10,653 nt of DNA from Dethiosulfatibacter sp. (lineage in GTDB: Bacteria; Bacillota_A; Clostridia; Tissierellales; Dethiosulfatibacteraceae), in assembly GCA_019084435.1 (NCBI GenBank), contig JAHRFV010000323.1, positions 1-10,653 of the forward strand, given 5' to 3'. The notes below the pieces were generated by a model. The model worked only from the letters and a program-made list of their open reading frames with translations, was not told where the DNA came from and made no database searches. The position numbers and the translations under genes are program-made. Position 1 is the stretch's first letter, and every line of letters begins with the position of its first letter. Below, piece after piece: positions 1 to 6,820 of the stretch.

Positions 1-1
1 G

Positions 2-1696
2 AATAGGCAATCATTGGAAAATAGTGAAGAGCGCTATAGATTGGTTGTTGAGGGGTCCAATGATGGGATATGGGATTGGAATATAATCAAAGGAAACTAT
101 TTTTTCTCTATAAAATCAAAGCCGATGTTTGGTTATGATGAAGATGAACTTGAAGATAATATGGAATCATGGAAAAGCATTTACCACCCTGATGATTGGA
201 AAAAGTCTGATAATCATATAAGAAAATTTTTGAGTTCAGATAAAACAACTTATGAAAACACATACAGATTAAGATGTAAAAATGGAGAATACCGATGGAT
301 ACTAAGCAAAGGTAAGCTCGTCAGGGACAAGGATGGCAAGCCTTTAAGAATGACTGGGTCTCATACAGACATAACTGATAAAAAACAGATGGAAGAAAAG
401 GTCAATAGGCTAGCTTATTATGACCAACTGACTGAACTTCCAAATCGTTTTAAGGTTGAAGAAGTATGCATAGAAAAAATAGATTTCCATCAAGACTTGG
501 GCGAAAAGTTTGCTTTTCTATTGTTGGATATAGACAATTTTAAGCATATCAACGATACAATGGGGCATAGGATTGGAGACCAGCTAATTTTACATGTTAA
601 GGACATTTTATTAGATATAATTAAACCACCTCATGTTTTGGCAAGAACAGGAGGAGATGAGTTTACGATTATTATTTCGGACAGTGATAATAAAGAAACA
701 GCTCTTCTTTTGCTTGAAACGATAATGGAGAACATCAGAAAACCATGGGTAATCAATGACCATGATATTTTCATTTCAATAAGTGCTGGTGTTGCCTTTT
801 TCCCTGAGCATGGTGAAAACTTCGAGGAAATTTCGAAAAACGCGGACACTGCTATGACACACATCAAAGAATCTGACAAGGATGGCTATGCCATCTATGA
901 TCCAACTATGGCTGAAAAAACCTGGCAGCGAATGCTGCAAATAAGTAAATTAAGAAATGCTATTGAAAAGAAGGAATTCTATCTGGATTATCAGCCTATT
1001 TACAATATAATTGACCAAAGATTTGTTGGTGTAGAAGCATTGATTAGATGGAGAGATGGAGACGGAAACATTATTCCACCTGGTGATTTTATCCCGTTGG
1101 CGGAGGAAACAGGTCTTATTCATGGCATTAGCGAATGGGTGCTTCAATCAGTTTGTGAACAATTGAATAATTGGGAATCTATTGGATTTAATAATTATAA
1201 AATTGCAATAAATCTATCAGGAAAGGTGCTGACTGGTGACAATTTGACCACTATTATTAAGAGCATTGATGGCATTTGCGATTCGATTTTTCGCAAAATA
1301 GAGTTTGAAATAACCGAGACAGCAGTCATCAATGATTTTGAAAAGGCAATTAATGAATTAATTAACCTAAAGAAATTGGGCATAAAAATATCACTTGACG
1401 ACTTCGGTACCGGTTACTCCTCTCTGACGTATCTTCAAAAGCTACCATTGGATTTTATAAAAATAGACAGAGAGTTCATAAAGCATATACTTACTGAAGA
1501 TGCAGAAGAATCTATGTTCAGGTCGATTGTCGATATGGCACATGACTTAGACTTAAAGGTAATCGCTGAAGGAGTCGAAACTGAGGAACAGTTGAGGTTT
1601 GTTAAAAGAAATGGCTGCGATATGGCGCAAGGCTTCTATCTTGGTAGACCGGTTTCGCCTGCAGAAATTGAAGTTATTTTGAAACAGCTAGTTTAA
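2..1696 (+). CDS. PAS-GGDEF-EAL cyclic-di-GMP signalling protein (5' end outside window)
   Basis: Bifunctional-type c-di-GMP enzyme: GGDEF domains condense two GTP into c-di-GMP and EAL domains hydrolyse it to pGpG. The frame is open to the window edge, and the TTG at 14 lies in a typical inter-PAS linker (SLENSEERYRL), so I treat the gene as 5'-truncated. Numbering from that TTG: PAS about 5-120, ending in a PAC-like GSHTDITDKK; GGDEF domain about 130-295 with intact GGDEF at 213-217; EAL domain about 310-560. The EAL catalytic set looks complete: E341 (EAL), N400, E432, D462/D463 (DDFGTGYSSL), K483, E519/E522 (EGVE), Q539. The RxxD inhibitory I-site, expected just upstream of GGDEF, reads KPPH (204-207), so product inhibition is probably lost. 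No membrane segment is visible in the part present. Which activity dominates cannot be told from sequence. Confidence 0.93.
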   Translation, partial: NRQSLENSEERYRLVVEGSNDGIWDWNIIKGNYFFSIKSKPMFGYDEDELEDNMESWKSIYHPDDWKKSDNHIRKFLSSDKTTYENTYRLRCKNGEYRWILSKGKLVRDKDGKPLRMTGSHTDITDKKQMEEKVNRLAYYDQLTELPNRFKVEEVCIEKIDFHQDLGEKFAFLLLDIDNFKHINDTMGHRIGDQLILHVKDILLDIIKPPHVLARTGGDEFTIIISDSDNKETALLLLETIMENIRKPWVINDHDIFISISAGVAFFPEHGENFEEISKNADTAMTHIKESDKDGYAIYDPTMAEKTWQRMLQISKLRNAIEKKEFYLDYQPIYNIIDQRFVGVEALIRWRDGDGNIIPPGDFIPLAEETGLIHGISEWVLQSVCEQLNNWESIGFNNYKIAINLSGKVLTGDNLTTIIKSIDGICDSIFRKIEFEITETAVINDFEKAINELINLKKLGIKISLDDFGTGYSSLTYLQKLPLDFIKIDREFIKHILTEDAEESMFRSIVDMAHDLDLKVIAEGVETEEQLRFVKRNGCDMAQGFYLGRPVSPAEIEVILKQLV

Positions 1697-1707
1697 CATG
1701 ATATTAA
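1679..1707 (+). promoter_or_regulatory. Probable promoter of the DJ-1/PfpI gene
   Basis: TTGAAA (1679-1684), a 17-base spacer, and TATTAA (1702-1707) preceded by TGA (1699-1701), giving an extended -10. The -35 overlaps the last codons of the GGDEF-EAL gene. Predicted start of transcription is near 1714, a short distance before the GGAGG at 1728-1732. Confidence 0.45.
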
Positions 1708-1720
1708 AAATATTTTAATA
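1702..1720. repeat. AT-only perfect palindrome over the -10/+1 of the PfpI gene
   Basis: TATTAAAA (1702-1709), ATA, TTTTAATA (1713-1720): eight bases on each side are perfectly complementary. It covers the proposed -10 and start point of the downstream gene, where a repressor site would sit. It contains only A and T, so chance occurrence in AT-rich DNA is a real alternative. Confidence 0.4.
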
Positions 1721-1736
1721 GGATTTTGGAGGAAAA

Positions 1737-2336
1737 ATGGAAAAGAAAAATGTTGGGATATTATTGTTTAATGACGTGGAGACTCTCGATTTTGCAGGAC
1801 CTTTCGAGGTTTTTTCTGTTACTGGACAAAGAGAAGGTGAAGGCAACTTTAACGTGTTTACCATCGCTAAAGAAAAAATTCCGGTGCTTGCCATAAATGG
1901 TCTTAGTATCAATCCACATTATGCGATGAATGATTGTCCCCAAATCGATATTTTGATTATTCCTGGAGGATTTGGAACAAGAGCTTTGCTAAATGAGAAA
2001 TATTACATTGACTGGGTTTTGGGCAAATCTAAGGAAGCCAGTCTTGTACTGTCAGTATGCACAGGATCTTTGCTGCTTGCGAAAGCAGGACTTCTTTCAG
2101 GACTGAAGGCGACCACTCATCATGAGTGTCTGGATCTATTGGCAAGTCTAGATCCAAGTATACGAATCAAGAGAGAAAGATTTACTGATAATGGTAACAT
2201 AATAACAGCTGCAGGCATTGCAGCAGGAATTGACATGTCATTGTATGTGGTAGGTAAGCTAGTCGGTCAGGCGGCTGCAGAGGAGACAGCCAAGCATATG
2301 GAGTACCCTTACTGGGATATAGAAATCTACGAATAG
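1737..2336 (+). CDS. DJ-1/PfpI family protein (isonitrile hydratase-like GATase1)
   Basis: Cytoplasmic class I glutamine-amidotransferase-like protein of 199 residues, the normal length for a single-domain PfpI/DJ-1 member. Visible features are the N-terminal strand MEKKNVGILL, LDFAGPFEV with D18, the turn IIPGGFGTR (75-82), the nucleophile elbow SVCTGS with C108, and ATTHHE (125-130). The DFAGP plus VCTGS plus ATTHH pattern is that of the isonitrile hydratase/AraC-N-terminal subgroup rather than of classical PfpI proteases or Hsp31. No AraC-type DNA-binding domain follows. Substrate is unknown; family members act as hydratases, glyoxalases, deglycases or regulators. ATG 1737 is chosen because GGAGG (1728-1732) lies 4 bases upstream. 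The gene follows the GGDEF-EAL gene by 40 bases and may be co-transcribed, but it has a candidate promoter of its own. No intrinsic terminator is seen after it. Confidence 0.88.
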   Translation: MEKKNVGILLFNDVETLDFAGPFEVFSVTGQREGEGNFNVFTIAKEKIPVLAINGLSINPHYAMNDCPQIDILIIPGGFGTRALLNEKYYIDWVLGKSKEASLVLSVCTGSLLLAKAGLLSGLKATTHHECLDLLASLDPSIRIKRERFTDNGNIITAAGIAAGIDMSLYVVGKLVGQAAAEETAKHMEYPYWDIEIYE

Positions 2337-2386
2337 ATAAGCAAAAAAAAAGCTAATAAAAAAGTTGAGTAAAACAAAAATTAAAG

Positions 2387-2415
2387 TTGATTTACACAAG
2401 TTATTATGATAATAT
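2387..2415 (+). promoter_or_regulatory. Probable promoter of tRNA-Leu
   Basis: TTGATT (2387-2392) with TAATAT (2410-2415) at 17 bases, or GATAAT (2408-2413) at 15 bases. The region is AT-rich and the exact -10 is ambiguous. It lies just upstream of the mature tRNA 5' end at 2432. Confidence 0.4.
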
Positions 2416-2431
2416 CTAAATTGCAAGTTAC

Positions 2432-2518
2432 GCCGGAGTGGTGGAATTGGCAGACGCGCTGGACTCAAAATCCAGTGTAGGCAACTACGTGTCGGTTCGA
2501 GTCCGACCTTCGGCACCA
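2432..2518 (+). tRNA. tRNA-Leu(CAA), with encoded CCA
   Basis: A class II tRNA of 87 bases including the CCA. Acceptor stem GCCGGAG (2432-2438) pairs with CTTCGGC (2508-2514) with one G-U; the discriminator is A2515 and CCA is 2516-2518. The anticodon stem CTGGA/TCCAG (2459-2463/2471-2475) encloses loop CTCAAAA, giving anticodon CAA (2466-2468), which reads UUG. The T arm is GTCGG, TTCGAGT, CCGAC (2491-2507). The long variable arm around 2476-2490 confirms a leucine-type class II tRNA. It stands alone, between the PfpI gene and a strong terminator. Confidence 0.97.
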
Positions 2519-2528
2519 GCAATATGCG

Positions 2529-2568
2529 AAAAGCACAGATTCATTATATCTGTGCTTTTTCTTTTTTT
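2529..2568 (+). terminator. Rho-independent terminator of tRNA-Leu
   Basis: A perfect 12-bp stem, AAAAGCACAGAT (2529-2540) with ATCTGTGCTTTT (2548-2559), has a 7-base loop and runs into a T-rich tract to 2568. It starts 10 bases after the tRNA CCA end. Confidence 0.93.
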
Positions 2569-2643
2569 GGTGTTTTTTCTAACAGAACTATCAATTTTCC
2601 TAATTTTTGAGAAACATCGTTTATGTATTTTTATAACAATATA

Positions 2644-2672
2644 TTGACAATACGATTAGTTAGATCTATAAT
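2644..2672 (+). promoter_or_regulatory. Perfect-consensus promoter of the hydrolase-tetR operon
   Basis: TTGACA (2644-2649), exactly 17 bases, TATAAT (2667-2672). All 12 positions match the sigma-70/sigma-A consensus. Predicted transcription start is near 2679, inside the first operator, so the promoter is expected to be very strong unless repressed. The -10 itself sits inside a smaller dyad TCTA-TAA-TAGA (2665-2675). Confidence 0.88.
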
Positions 2673-2701
2673 AGACCATATAGTCTAGACCATAAGGTCT
2701 A
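2672..2701 (+). promoter_or_regulatory. Two tandem palindromic operators, probable TetR-family sites
   Basis: Site 1 (2672-2687) is TAGAC-CATATA-GTCTA. Site 2 (2686-2701) is TAGAC-CATAAG-GTCTA, extendable to TAGACC/GGTCTA. Both have the same half-sites and the same 6-base spacer, their centres are 14 bp apart, and they share the TA at 2686-2687. They lie directly downstream of and touching the -10, the classical position for steric repression. The TetR-family gene second in the operon is the natural candidate repressor, giving autoregulation. The assignment to TetR is inferred. Confidence 0.75.
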
Positions 2702-2725
2702 TAATACGAAAATGGGAGAATTGAA

Positions 2726-3592
2726 ATGAACATTCATAAATTAGTTGATAATTTGAGCATGGGTATTGCCGGTAAGGCTGTAAAAAAGAAATACTTTTCA
2801 CAAAACGTGTCTAGTAGAAGAGTAAAGGATTGGATTGAAATCATAAAGCTGGAAATACCATCCATAGATGGGGAGGGACATCATCCAATAAGAGTCGAGT
2901 ATGATGGATGTGTCAACGAAGCTGGTATTCATATCGAACAATGGAAAGGGAAAGATTATCCTACAATTATCTACCACCATGGAGCAGCAGAGGGATCTTA
3001 CGACTTCAGTTTTAAAAGAGTTTTAGCAAGAGATAAAAATGACATAAATGCCAATCTGATTGGAATACAAGCTTTATTTAATCACAATAATAAAGAATTT
3101 ATGGACAGTATAAGTGACTTATCAAACTATACTGTAATGCTTGCAGCTTCTGTGGTGATGGTGGAACAAATCATTAAGAATCTGCGTCAGATAACTGATA
3201 GTAAAATAATCGTAACCGGACCCAGTTTAGGCGGATTTGTGACCAATCTACATTTCACCTATTTCAACACAGCAGATAGGTATGTGCCATTATTAGCAGG
3301 TGCAAGAATCGGTGATGCATTAATTGATTCAGCCTATGCAAATGTAATGTCTGAAAATGGAAAATCCAATTCAGAATTAGTCAAAGAAACATTAAACTTT
3401 AACAAGGACTTTAAGAATAGAGATCAAAAAAATCTATTTCCACTATTAGCTTTACATGATCAGATTGTAAGATATTCAGTTCAAAGCCAGGATTATGATA
3501 TAGAAAAAATGCAGACAATACCATTTGGACATTCAACAGGTGCGACGAGATATAGATTATTGCAACAGCACATACTTGATCACATAGTTTGA
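2726..3592 (+). CDS. Alpha/beta hydrolase
   Basis: A 288-residue cytoplasmic serine hydrolase with no signal peptide or membrane segment. A catalytic triad in the order of the alpha/beta-hydrolase fold is visible: S167 in the nucleophile elbow GPSLGG (165-170), D245 in ALHDQIV, and H269 in FGHSTG. HHGAAEGS (84-91) after the strand TIIYHH would be the oxyanion loop. Length and layout fit a small esterase/lipase-like enzyme, but nothing reveals the substrate. ATG 2726 is supported by GGGAGAA at 2714-2720, 5 bases upstream. It is the first gene of a two-gene operon with the TetR regulator 20 bases downstream, so its substrate or product may be the inducer. That placement suggests detoxification or use of an ester- or lactone-like compound; this is inference only. 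Confidence 0.88.
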   Translation: MNIHKLVDNLSMGIAGKAVKKKYFSQNVSSRRVKDWIEIIKLEIPSIDGEGHHPIRVEYDGCVNEAGIHIEQWKGKDYPTIIYHHGAAEGSYDFSFKRVLARDKNDINANLIGIQALFNHNNKEFMDSISDLSNYTVMLAASVVMVEQIIKNLRQITDSKIIVTGPSLGGFVTNLHFTYFNTADRYVPLLAGARIGDALIDSAYANVMSENGKSNSELVKETLNFNKDFKNRDQKNLFPLLALHDQIVRYSVQSQDYDIEKMQTIPFGHSTGATRYRLLQQHILDHIV

Positions 3593-3612
3593 TATGATAG
3601 AGGAGATGACAG

Positions 3613-4221
3613 ATGAAAAGAGATGATATTATCCAGGCAGCTATAGAAGAATTCGGAAAGTATGATTATAACAAAGCATCGGTTAATACGATTATTGAAA
3701 ATTCGGAAACCAGCAAGGGTACATTCTATCATTACTTCAAAAATAAGGCAGACTTGTATCTTTTGTTAATTCAAAAGGTCTCAACAGAAAAAATGAAATT
3801 CCTTCATGCATCGACTGATACAAATATGACTGAAGGAAGTGGTTTATCGTTATTTGAACTATTGAAGTCACAGATGGAATCTTCAATCAGATTCGCTGCA
3901 GCATATTCAGATTTGGCAATGTTCAGTAGCAAGGTAGCTAATGAAACCAATCAGGAAATCAGAAAAATAATAGATGATGAAATAGGTAATGTGACGAATG
4001 AGTATTTTAGTGATCTGGTTAAGCAAAACATTAAGAATAAGACTTTAAGAGATGATATGCCTGAAGAGTTTGTGATAAAGATACTAGTCTATATGATTAG
4101 CCATTTCAATGAGTTTTTACTGCGTTCAGGTATTCAAGTTGAGTTAGAAAATTCAGTTAGAATAACTGAATATCTAAACTACTATATAGAATTTATGGAA
4201 AAAGGATTAGGAAGTGCTTGA
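3613..4221 (+). CDS. TetR/AcrR family transcriptional regulator
   Basis: A 202-residue one-component repressor of typical family length. The N-terminal DNA-binding domain covers about residues 1-50: IIQAAIEEFGKYDYNKASV, then the helix-turn-helix with SKGTFYHYFKNKADLY (34-49), the hallmark TetR recognition-helix segment. Residues 60-202 are predicted all-helical and form the variable ligand-binding and dimerisation domain. ATG 3613 has AGGAG at 3601-3605 with a 7-base spacing. Cotranscription with the preceding hydrolase, and the paired palindromes at the shared promoter, suggest it represses its own operon and is released by a small ligand. Its stop codon (4219-4221) lies within the -35 hexamer of the next promoter. 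No terminator separates it from the blaI-like gene, so read-through is possible. Confidence 0.93.
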   Translation: MKRDDIIQAAIEEFGKYDYNKASVNTIIENSETSKGTFYHYFKNKADLYLLLIQKVSTEKMKFLHASTDTNMTEGSGLSLFELLKSQMESSIRFAAAYSDLAMFSSKVANETNQEIRKIIDDEIGNVTNEYFSDLVKQNIKNKTLRDDMPEEFVIKILVYMISHFNEFLLRSGIQVELENSVRITEYLNYYIEFMEKGLGSA

Positions 4222-4246
4222 CATTTCTGTCTAATAGAGTTAGACT
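4218..4246 (+). promoter_or_regulatory. Promoter of the blaI-like/M56 operon
   Basis: A perfect -35, TTGACA (4218-4223), a 17-base spacer, and TAGACT (4241-4246, 4 of 6 consensus). The -35 overlaps the tetR stop codon. Predicted start is near 4253. The -10 forms the right half of the first operator, so a bound repressor would directly block RNA polymerase. Confidence 0.7.
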
Positions 4247-4269
4247 ATGATTGTCTAATGACAGTAGAC
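4229..4269 (+). promoter_or_regulatory. Two tandem dyad operators, probable BlaI-family sites
   Basis: Site 1 (4229-4245) is GTCTA-N7-TAGAC, extendable to GTCTAA/TTAGAC. Site 2 (4253-4269) is GTCTA-N7-TAGAC, extendable to TGTCTA/TAGACA. Half-sites and spacer are identical and the dyad centres are 24 bp apart. Site 1 overlaps the -10 and site 2 covers the start point and runs up to the ribosome binding site. BlaI/MecI-type repressors classically bind two such dyads in front of their own operon, so autoregulation by the downstream repressor is the simplest reading. The sequence differs from the TACA/TGTA core of staphylococcal bla/mec operators. Confidence 0.72.
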
Positions 4270-4283
4270 AGGAGGTATATAAA

Positions 4284-4646
4284 ATGGAAAAGTTTAAATT
4301 GGGAGATATGGAACAAAAATTTGCAGATCTAATATGGGATAACGAACCAATCAAATCTGGAGAGCTAGCAGAATTGTGTACTCAGGCATTTGAATGGAAA
4401 AGAACGACGACCTATACAATGCTTAAACGACTCACTGATAGGCAAATATTTAAAAATGACAATGGAACAGTCATAGCTTTAATGTCAAAAGAAGATTTTT
4501 TATCAGGACAAGGAGAGGTCTTCATAGAGGAAACATTTGGAGGGTCTCTGCCTAAGTTTCTTACTGCATTTACCCATCGCAAAAAATTAAGCAACAAGGA
4601 AGTTGAAGAAATACAGCGCATGATTGACGCTTATAAGGAGAGTTAA
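4284..4646 (+). CDS. BlaI/MecI/CopY family transcriptional repressor
   Basis: A 120-residue winged-helix repressor, the usual length. N-terminal wHTH: LGDMEQKFADLIWDNEPI (6-23), then the recognition region EWKRTTTYTMLKRL (37-50) and the wing after DRQIFKN. The C-terminal dimerisation helices are about 71-120. By recalled alignment with staphylococcal BlaI, A95-F96 occupies the position of the N-F bond cleaved on induction, so induction by proteolysis is plausible though not certain. I chose ATG 4284 because AGGAGG (4270-4275) lies 8 bases upstream; the longer frame starting at TTG 4251 begins at the predicted transcription start, inside the operators. The M56 protease starts 3 bases after the stop codon, the standard blaI-blaR1 arrangement. 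It probably represses its own promoter via the 4229-4269 dyads. Confidence 0.93.
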   Translation: MEKFKLGDMEQKFADLIWDNEPIKSGELAELCTQAFEWKRTTTYTMLKRLTDRQIFKNDNGTVIALMSKEDFLSGQGEVFIEETFGGSLPKFLTAFTHRKKLSNKEVEEIQRMIDAYKES

Positions 4647-4649
4647 AAA

Positions 4650-6746
4650 ATGTTTGAAAATTTACTACTACAAGTTCTTAACATGAGTTTTATAGGCGGC
4701 GTTGTCATACTATTTATATTGATGGCGAGGATTATCCTACATAAAGCCCCGAAAATATTCTCGTATTCATTATGGGCGGTAGCATTGCTTAGACTGATTA
4801 TTCCATTTTCATTTGAAAGCATCCTAAGCATTATTCCTGTTAACCCAGGCCCTGTTTCACCTGATATTCTGTATAACGCGGCGCCACAGATAACCACAGG
4901 AATATCTCAGGTTGACTATTTTGTGAATTCAGCAATTCCAGCTGGAGCTGGAGCAGTATATGAAAGCGTTAGTCCCATGCAAGCTTTGATTTCTACAGGA
5001 TCAGCAATATGGATAGCAGGAGTTTTGACACTTCTGATTGATAGCCTGGTATCTTTTTTGAAATTGAAACGAAAGCTAGAAAACTCGGCACATGATGGGA
5101 ACAACGTATATATATCATCCAGAATTGAGACACCCTTTGTGTTAGGCATACTCAAACCTAAAATTTACTTGCCCATCACTTTGGCACCATCTGAAAGAGA
5201 GTATATTCTTTTGCATGAAAGAACACACATCAAGCGTCTAGATCATGTAGTTAAAATAGTTGCTTTTCTGGCATTGTGCATCCATTGGTTCAATCCGTTG
5301 GTATGGGTGGCTTTTTATGTCAGCAGCAAGGATATGGAAATGTCCTGTGATGAGTCAGTTATAAGACAACTGGGGGAAGGTGTAAAGAAGGATTACTCAT
5401 CATCTTTATTAGCCTTGGCAACAGGTAAAAGACTTCTTGGTGCAACTCCTCTTGCGTTTGGAGAAGGAGATACAAAGGGACGTATTAAGAATGTTATTAA
5501 TTACAAAAAACCGGTTTTTTGGGTTGTTATTATGGCAATTATTGTCGTTCTTGCAATCAGTGTAGGTCTTATGAGTAATCCACTAGCTAAACAACTTTCA
5601 ATAGAGGATCATGCAGAAGAGTATGTGAAAGAAATTATTGAAGGATACGAAAATGCAGACTATCAAGCATTCAAAGTAGTAGATCATAAAATAACAGCTC
5701 TTAATAAATTGGTGGAATTTGAAGATTCATTTGATTTCCCCATAGAGTTATGGACCATTGAATATAGATTAAAGCCTGACGATATTCAAAATGTAATGTT
5801 TGCAGGCGGAATGAATGAGATAGATGGATGGATAACTGAAGACAGTAGCATGGGTAAACCAATATTGGTCATATCATATGAGAATTCCAAACCGAAATTT
5901 TTAGGCACCATTTGGACAGGTGAGACTGGTTTATCCAGACCAGCAGAACAAGAAAATGCTCTTCGTGCGTTTCTTGAAAAAAGTGGGTTGATTTCAGGGG
6001 AAACATTTGAGGGTAACCACATCGTTGTAAAATTCCCATTGTCGACAGGAGAAATATCTCAATTGTTTTTATCTCAACCTGTTGATCAAGGAGACCAAGG
6101 CATTTGGTGCGTTGAGCGCTGGATGGATAGCAACGGTACAGTATATCACGTAAATCCAGAGACTGATATTATGATAACTGAGTACTACGTTGGGCTGCAA
6201 ACTGAAGTAGATAATGGACAAAAACCATGGCTTTTAGATCCTTTGCAAGTTGCTAATGATTTTATAATTAATAGCCTGGGACAAGTACAAATTTCACTTG
6301 GTGACCTTGTTCCTCAGTATTCAGCAACAATGGAGGATTTCCTACAAACACCGGAAAGCCATTTCATTGGATATATTTCAGATTTCGAAGGATCTTTTCC
6401 TAATCTCTTCAATTTTGATCCTGTAGAGTGGCTGACCTTGGAAGATGTCAATAGACTCGAAGAGTTAGGCATTGACAGCAACGAGTTACCAAACGGGTAT
6501 TATATCCACAACAAAATAGAAGAAGTTTATTCTTTTAGATTAAATGAGAACACTGAATATAATTTTATTGATTGGGGAAATGACTTTGCAAGCAATGACG
6601 AAGACAGATTCCACTACAGCACGATGGATAAGGATGAGTTCATTCAATATCTCTCAACTTATACAGATAATGCTGCCAAAGTACCTTTTTGGATTGTCAC
6701 AAAGGATGGATTTGTTCAAAGCATCACAGAACAGTATGTTCCTTAA
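4650..6746 (+). CDS. BlaR1-like M56 family membrane metallopeptidase with a non-beta-lactam sensor domain
   Basis: A 698-residue integral membrane sensor-protease. Hydrophobic spans are about 9-30, 38-63 and 111-137, then a membrane-associated protease domain with the zinc motif HERTH (H189, E190, H193) and the probable third ligand E230 in DMEMSCDE. A last span at about 289-309 (VFWVVIMAIIVVLAIS) precedes an extracellular part of about 390 residues. The segment GEGDTKGRIKNVINYKKP (271-288) before that span is typical of M56 relatives. In BlaR1 the external domain is a penicillin-binding fold; here I see no convincing SxxK/SxN/KTG set. Instead there is a region around GIWCVERW (484-491) and a C-terminal module (about 590-698) with LPNGYYIHN, PFWIVTKDG and the terminal ITEQYVP, resembling domains in Firmicute secreted proteins. 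The likely role is sensing an external signal and inactivating the BlaI-like repressor. AAGGAG (4635-4640) is 9 bases from the ATG. Confidence 0.9.
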   Translation: MFENLLLQVLNMSFIGGVVILFILMARIILHKAPKIFSYSLWAVALLRLIIPFSFESILSIIPVNPGPVSPDILYNAAPQITTGISQVDYFVNSAIPAGAGAVYESVSPMQALISTGSAIWIAGVLTLLIDSLVSFLKLKRKLENSAHDGNNVYISSRIETPFVLGILKPKIYLPITLAPSEREYILLHERTHIKRLDHVVKIVAFLALCIHWFNPLVWVAFYVSSKDMEMSCDESVIRQLGEGVKKDYSSSLLALATGKRLLGATPLAFGEGDTKGRIKNVINYKKPVFWVVIMAIIVVLAISVGLMSNPLAKQLSIEDHAEEYVKEIIEGYENADYQAFKVVDHKITALNKLVEFEDSFDFPIELWTIEYRLKPDDIQNVMFAGGMNEIDGWITEDSSMGKPILVISYENSKPKFLGTIWTGETGLSRPAEQENALRAFLEKSGLISGETFEGNHIVVKFPLSTGEISQLFLSQPVDQGDQGIWCVERWMDSNGTVYHVNPETDIMITEYYVGLQTEVDNGQKPWLLDPLQVANDFIINSLGQVQISLGDLVPQYSATMEDFLQTPESHFIGYISDFEGSFPNLFNFDPVEWLTLEDVNRLEELGIDSNELPNGYYIHNKIEEVYSFRLNENTEYNFIDWGNDFASNDEDRFHYSTMDKDEFIQYLSTYTDNAAKVPFWIVTKDGFVQSITEQYVP

Positions 6747-6776
6747 AATATTTCTCTACAGCTTTATTTACTTAAG

Positions 6777-6818
6777 AGATGGTTAGGCTATTAACAATCT
6801 GCCTAATCATCTTTTTTT
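6777..6818 (+). terminator. Rho-independent terminator of the blaI-like/M56 operon
   Basis: AGATGGTTAGGC (6777-6788) pairs with GCCTAATCATCT (6801-6812): 12 pairs, one of them G-U, with a 12-base loop, followed by an unbroken T run to 6818. It lies 30 bases after the M56 stop codon. Confidence 0.9.
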
Positions 6819-6820
6819 AG

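Noticed and set aside
2339..2356. AGC-A9-GCT after the PfpI gene as a terminator
   Set aside because: Three-base-pair stem and no T run on the coding strand; the A tract would be on the wrong side.
2259..2522. Minus-strand frame of 87 codons containing VGLEPTRS
   Set aside because: It is the antisense of the tRNA-Leu; the VGLEPT peptide is a well-known artefact of translating tRNA genes backwards.
2438..2647. Plus-strand frame of 69 codons
   Set aside because: It begins inside the tRNA and runs through the terminator hairpin; no ribosome binding site.
4251..4283. TTG at 4251 as start of the BlaI-like gene
   Set aside because: It coincides with the predicted transcription start and the second operator and has no ribosome binding site; ATG 4284 has AGGAGG at 8 bases.
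5847..5858. SMGK (residues 400-403) in the M56 protein as a penicillin-binding SxxK motif
   Set aside because: No accompanying SxN or KTG and no surrounding transpeptidase-like sequence; a four-residue match is expected by chance.
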